Shown: in pieces, positions 6,610-7,518 of the stretch | Numbering within the stretch: position 1 is the first letter of the stretch | How the letters are laid out: every line of letters begins with the position of its first letter | NCBI GenBank assembly: GCA_003512365.1 | Contig: DORI01000098.1 | Span: 1 to 7,518, forward strand | Direction of reading: 5' to 3' | From: Crocinitomicaceae bacterium | GTDB lineage: Bacteria; Bacteroidota; Bacteroidia; Flavobacteriales_D; Crocinitomicaceae | Length of the DNA stretch: 7,518 nucleotides | Position numbers and translations under genes: made by a program | Notes under the pieces: model-generated | What the model saw: the letters and a program-made list of their open reading frames with translations, nothing else | Database searches by the model: none | Told to the model about the DNA's origin: nothing

Positions 6610-7518
6610 GGCTTCATATGACTTTATGCGCAACTCAACGTTCTCACGAATATCTTTCCAAAATAAATTAATATCGCCAATGTGGTAATCGTCCATAGTC
6701 CATGCCAACAAGCGATATGGAAAATGGGGAGTGCTAATCCATAACGCGCCGTCTATTAAATGCGTATTGAAAGACTTTTCATAGAGCTTTCCATTTGAAA
6801 ATAAGAAGCCTTTGTGCAAAAATCTTGGTGCTAATTCATCTAATGTCCACGTAACAGGATTTACCACACATTTTCCTTTATACCACATTTCATAGTTTTT
6901 TTTATTGATTTTTCGTTTAAAGGTATTCCATGAAACAAAACCACCCGTTTGTGTAGGTTCTGTCATCAATTGAATTGAACAAAATTCATCTTTTGAAAGC
7001 CCGATTCCAGGAATGTAAGCGGCAATTAATTGTTTTTGAAGGGGTTTGTCATCAAAAAATTCTTTTAATAATAAGGTAATGTGCGTGGATCCTTGGCTAT
7101 GTCCTGCCAATAGGATTGGTCGACCGTTGTTGTAGTATTTCAAGTAGTGAGAAAATGCTGCTCGAATATCCGAATACGCCATTAGAAGAGCATCTTTACC
7201 TCCGTTTTCCATCTGACGATAAGCCCGAATATTGGCCTGTCTATAAAATGGCACAAACATTCGACCACCTTCAGCAAATGCTGATGCCTGAAATTTCACG
7301 GCGCTACTTAACACTTTAGATTGTTGAAGCGAATCACTGAGTGGTATATTCCAACGCGGATCATTTTTATCTAAGAATAACGTTGGGTAGATGTAAAAAA
7401 CGTCAACTTTTGAATGGTTGGAACTATCAGTAATATATGAAGTTAACTCTTTATTCTTAAAAGAAGGATGGACAGCCCAATTCGATAGTATACTATAATC
7501 CGTTACTAGTAACGGATT
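6601..7518 (-). CDS. DUF3089-type alpha/beta hydrolase, N-terminus outside window
   Basis: The frame is open from the TAA at 6601-6603 to the right edge, giving 305 residues with the 5' end missing. Near the edge it reads DYSILSNWAVHP (fragment residues 7-18), VDVFYIYPTLFLD (38-50), then KVLSSAVKFQASAFAEGGRM and FVPFYRQANIRAY. The nucleophile elbow is GHSQG, with Ser141 of the fragment as predicted nucleophile. The end, DYHIGDINLFWKDIREN, resembles the family's usual C-terminus. These match the DUF3089 hydrolases as I remember them: serine hydrolases of unknown substrate, commonly exported in Bacteroidota. Any signal peptide would lie beyond the window. An apparent GTG start at 7314 is internal because conserved sequence continues upstream of it. 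It is co-oriented with gcvP, 103 bases upstream, but gcvP has its own promoter. The first few visible residues fall in a suspicious palindrome. Confidence 0.85.
   Translation of the reverse strand, partial: NPLLVTDYSILSNWAVHPSFKNKELTSYITDSSNHSKVDVFYIYPTLFLDKNDPRWNIPLSDSLQQSKVLSSAVKFQASAFAEGGRMFVPFYRQANIRAYRQMENGGKDALLMAYSDIRAAFSHYLKYYNNGRPILLAGHSQGSTHITLLLKEFFDDKPLQKQLIAAYIPGIGLSKDEFCSIQLMTEPTQTGGFVSWNTFKRKINKKNYEMWYKGKCVVNPVTWTLDELAPRFLHKGFLFSNGKLYEKSFNTHLIDGALWISTPHFPYRLLAWTMDDYHIGDINLFWKDIRENVELRIKSYEAKQ
7497..7518. repeat. Perfect 22-bp palindrome at the window end
   Basis: AATCCGTTACT (7497-7507) is the exact reverse complement of AGTAACGGATT (7508-7518), with no spacer. It lies inside the hydrolase coding frame and ends exactly at the last base of the window. 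It may be a chance or regulatory palindrome, or a fold-back artefact if the window ends at a contig end. Confidence 0.8.

Noticed and set aside
7312..7314. GTG start giving a complete 237-residue hydrolase
   Set aside because: The frame stays open to the window edge and the upstream part encodes conserved DYS-x-NWA and FYIYPT segments of the family, so this GTG is internal.
1..7518. Mobile element, CRISPR array, toxin-antitoxin or defence system
   Set aside because: No transposase or integrase, no regularly spaced repeats, no small paired ORFs with such features; every sizeable gene has an ordinary family assignment.

Overview
The window is AT-rich and looks like the chromosome of a member of the Bacteroidota, most likely from the Flavobacteriales or a related group. 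The reasons are a type IX secretion (Por) C-terminal sorting domain, a bacillithiol-pathway BshB1 of the Bacteroidota form, starts without clear Shine-Dalgarno sequences, and a promoter matching the Bacteroidota -33/-7 pattern (TTG-N20-TATATTTG) before gcvP. No mobile element, CRISPR array, tRNA or rRNA is visible.

Left part (1-2621, + strand): three co-oriented genes. The first is the 3' end of an MbnP-like copper-protein gene. The second, overlapping it by 8 bases, is an MbnH/MauG-type diheme cytochrome c peroxidase. The third, 50 bases further on, is a YHYH-domain protein with a signal peptide and a T9SS sorting tail. MbnP and MbnH are a known enzyme-substrate pair in copper-responsive loci, where the diheme enzyme oxidises a tryptophan of MbnP. 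The histidine-rich, exported YHYH protein may be a further metal-handling part of the same locus; that link is inference.

Middle (2622-2948): a 327-base stretch with no convincing protein gene but much base-pairing potential. It holds a bulged hairpin after the YHYH gene, then an 8-bp hairpin, a roughly 22-bp interrupted long stem with a branched tip, and a strong intrinsic terminator reading on the + strand. I read this as a candidate structured small RNA (or an elaborate 3' UTR) whose family I cannot name.

Right part (2949-7518, - strand): gcvP (glycine decarboxylase P-protein) followed with zero spacing (TAAATG) by bshB1, a bacillithiol-biosynthesis deacetylase. They form one likely operon from a recognisable promoter at 6522-6552. 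Upstream of it on the same strand is the 3' part of a DUF3089-type alpha/beta hydrolase gene that runs off the right edge. The last 22 bases of the window are a perfect palindrome, which may be real or may be a contig-end fold-back artefact.

The most interesting items are the unidentified structured RNA and the MbnP-MbnH-YHYH arrangement with T9SS export. The gcvP-bshB1 operon and the hydrolase are ordinary genes.
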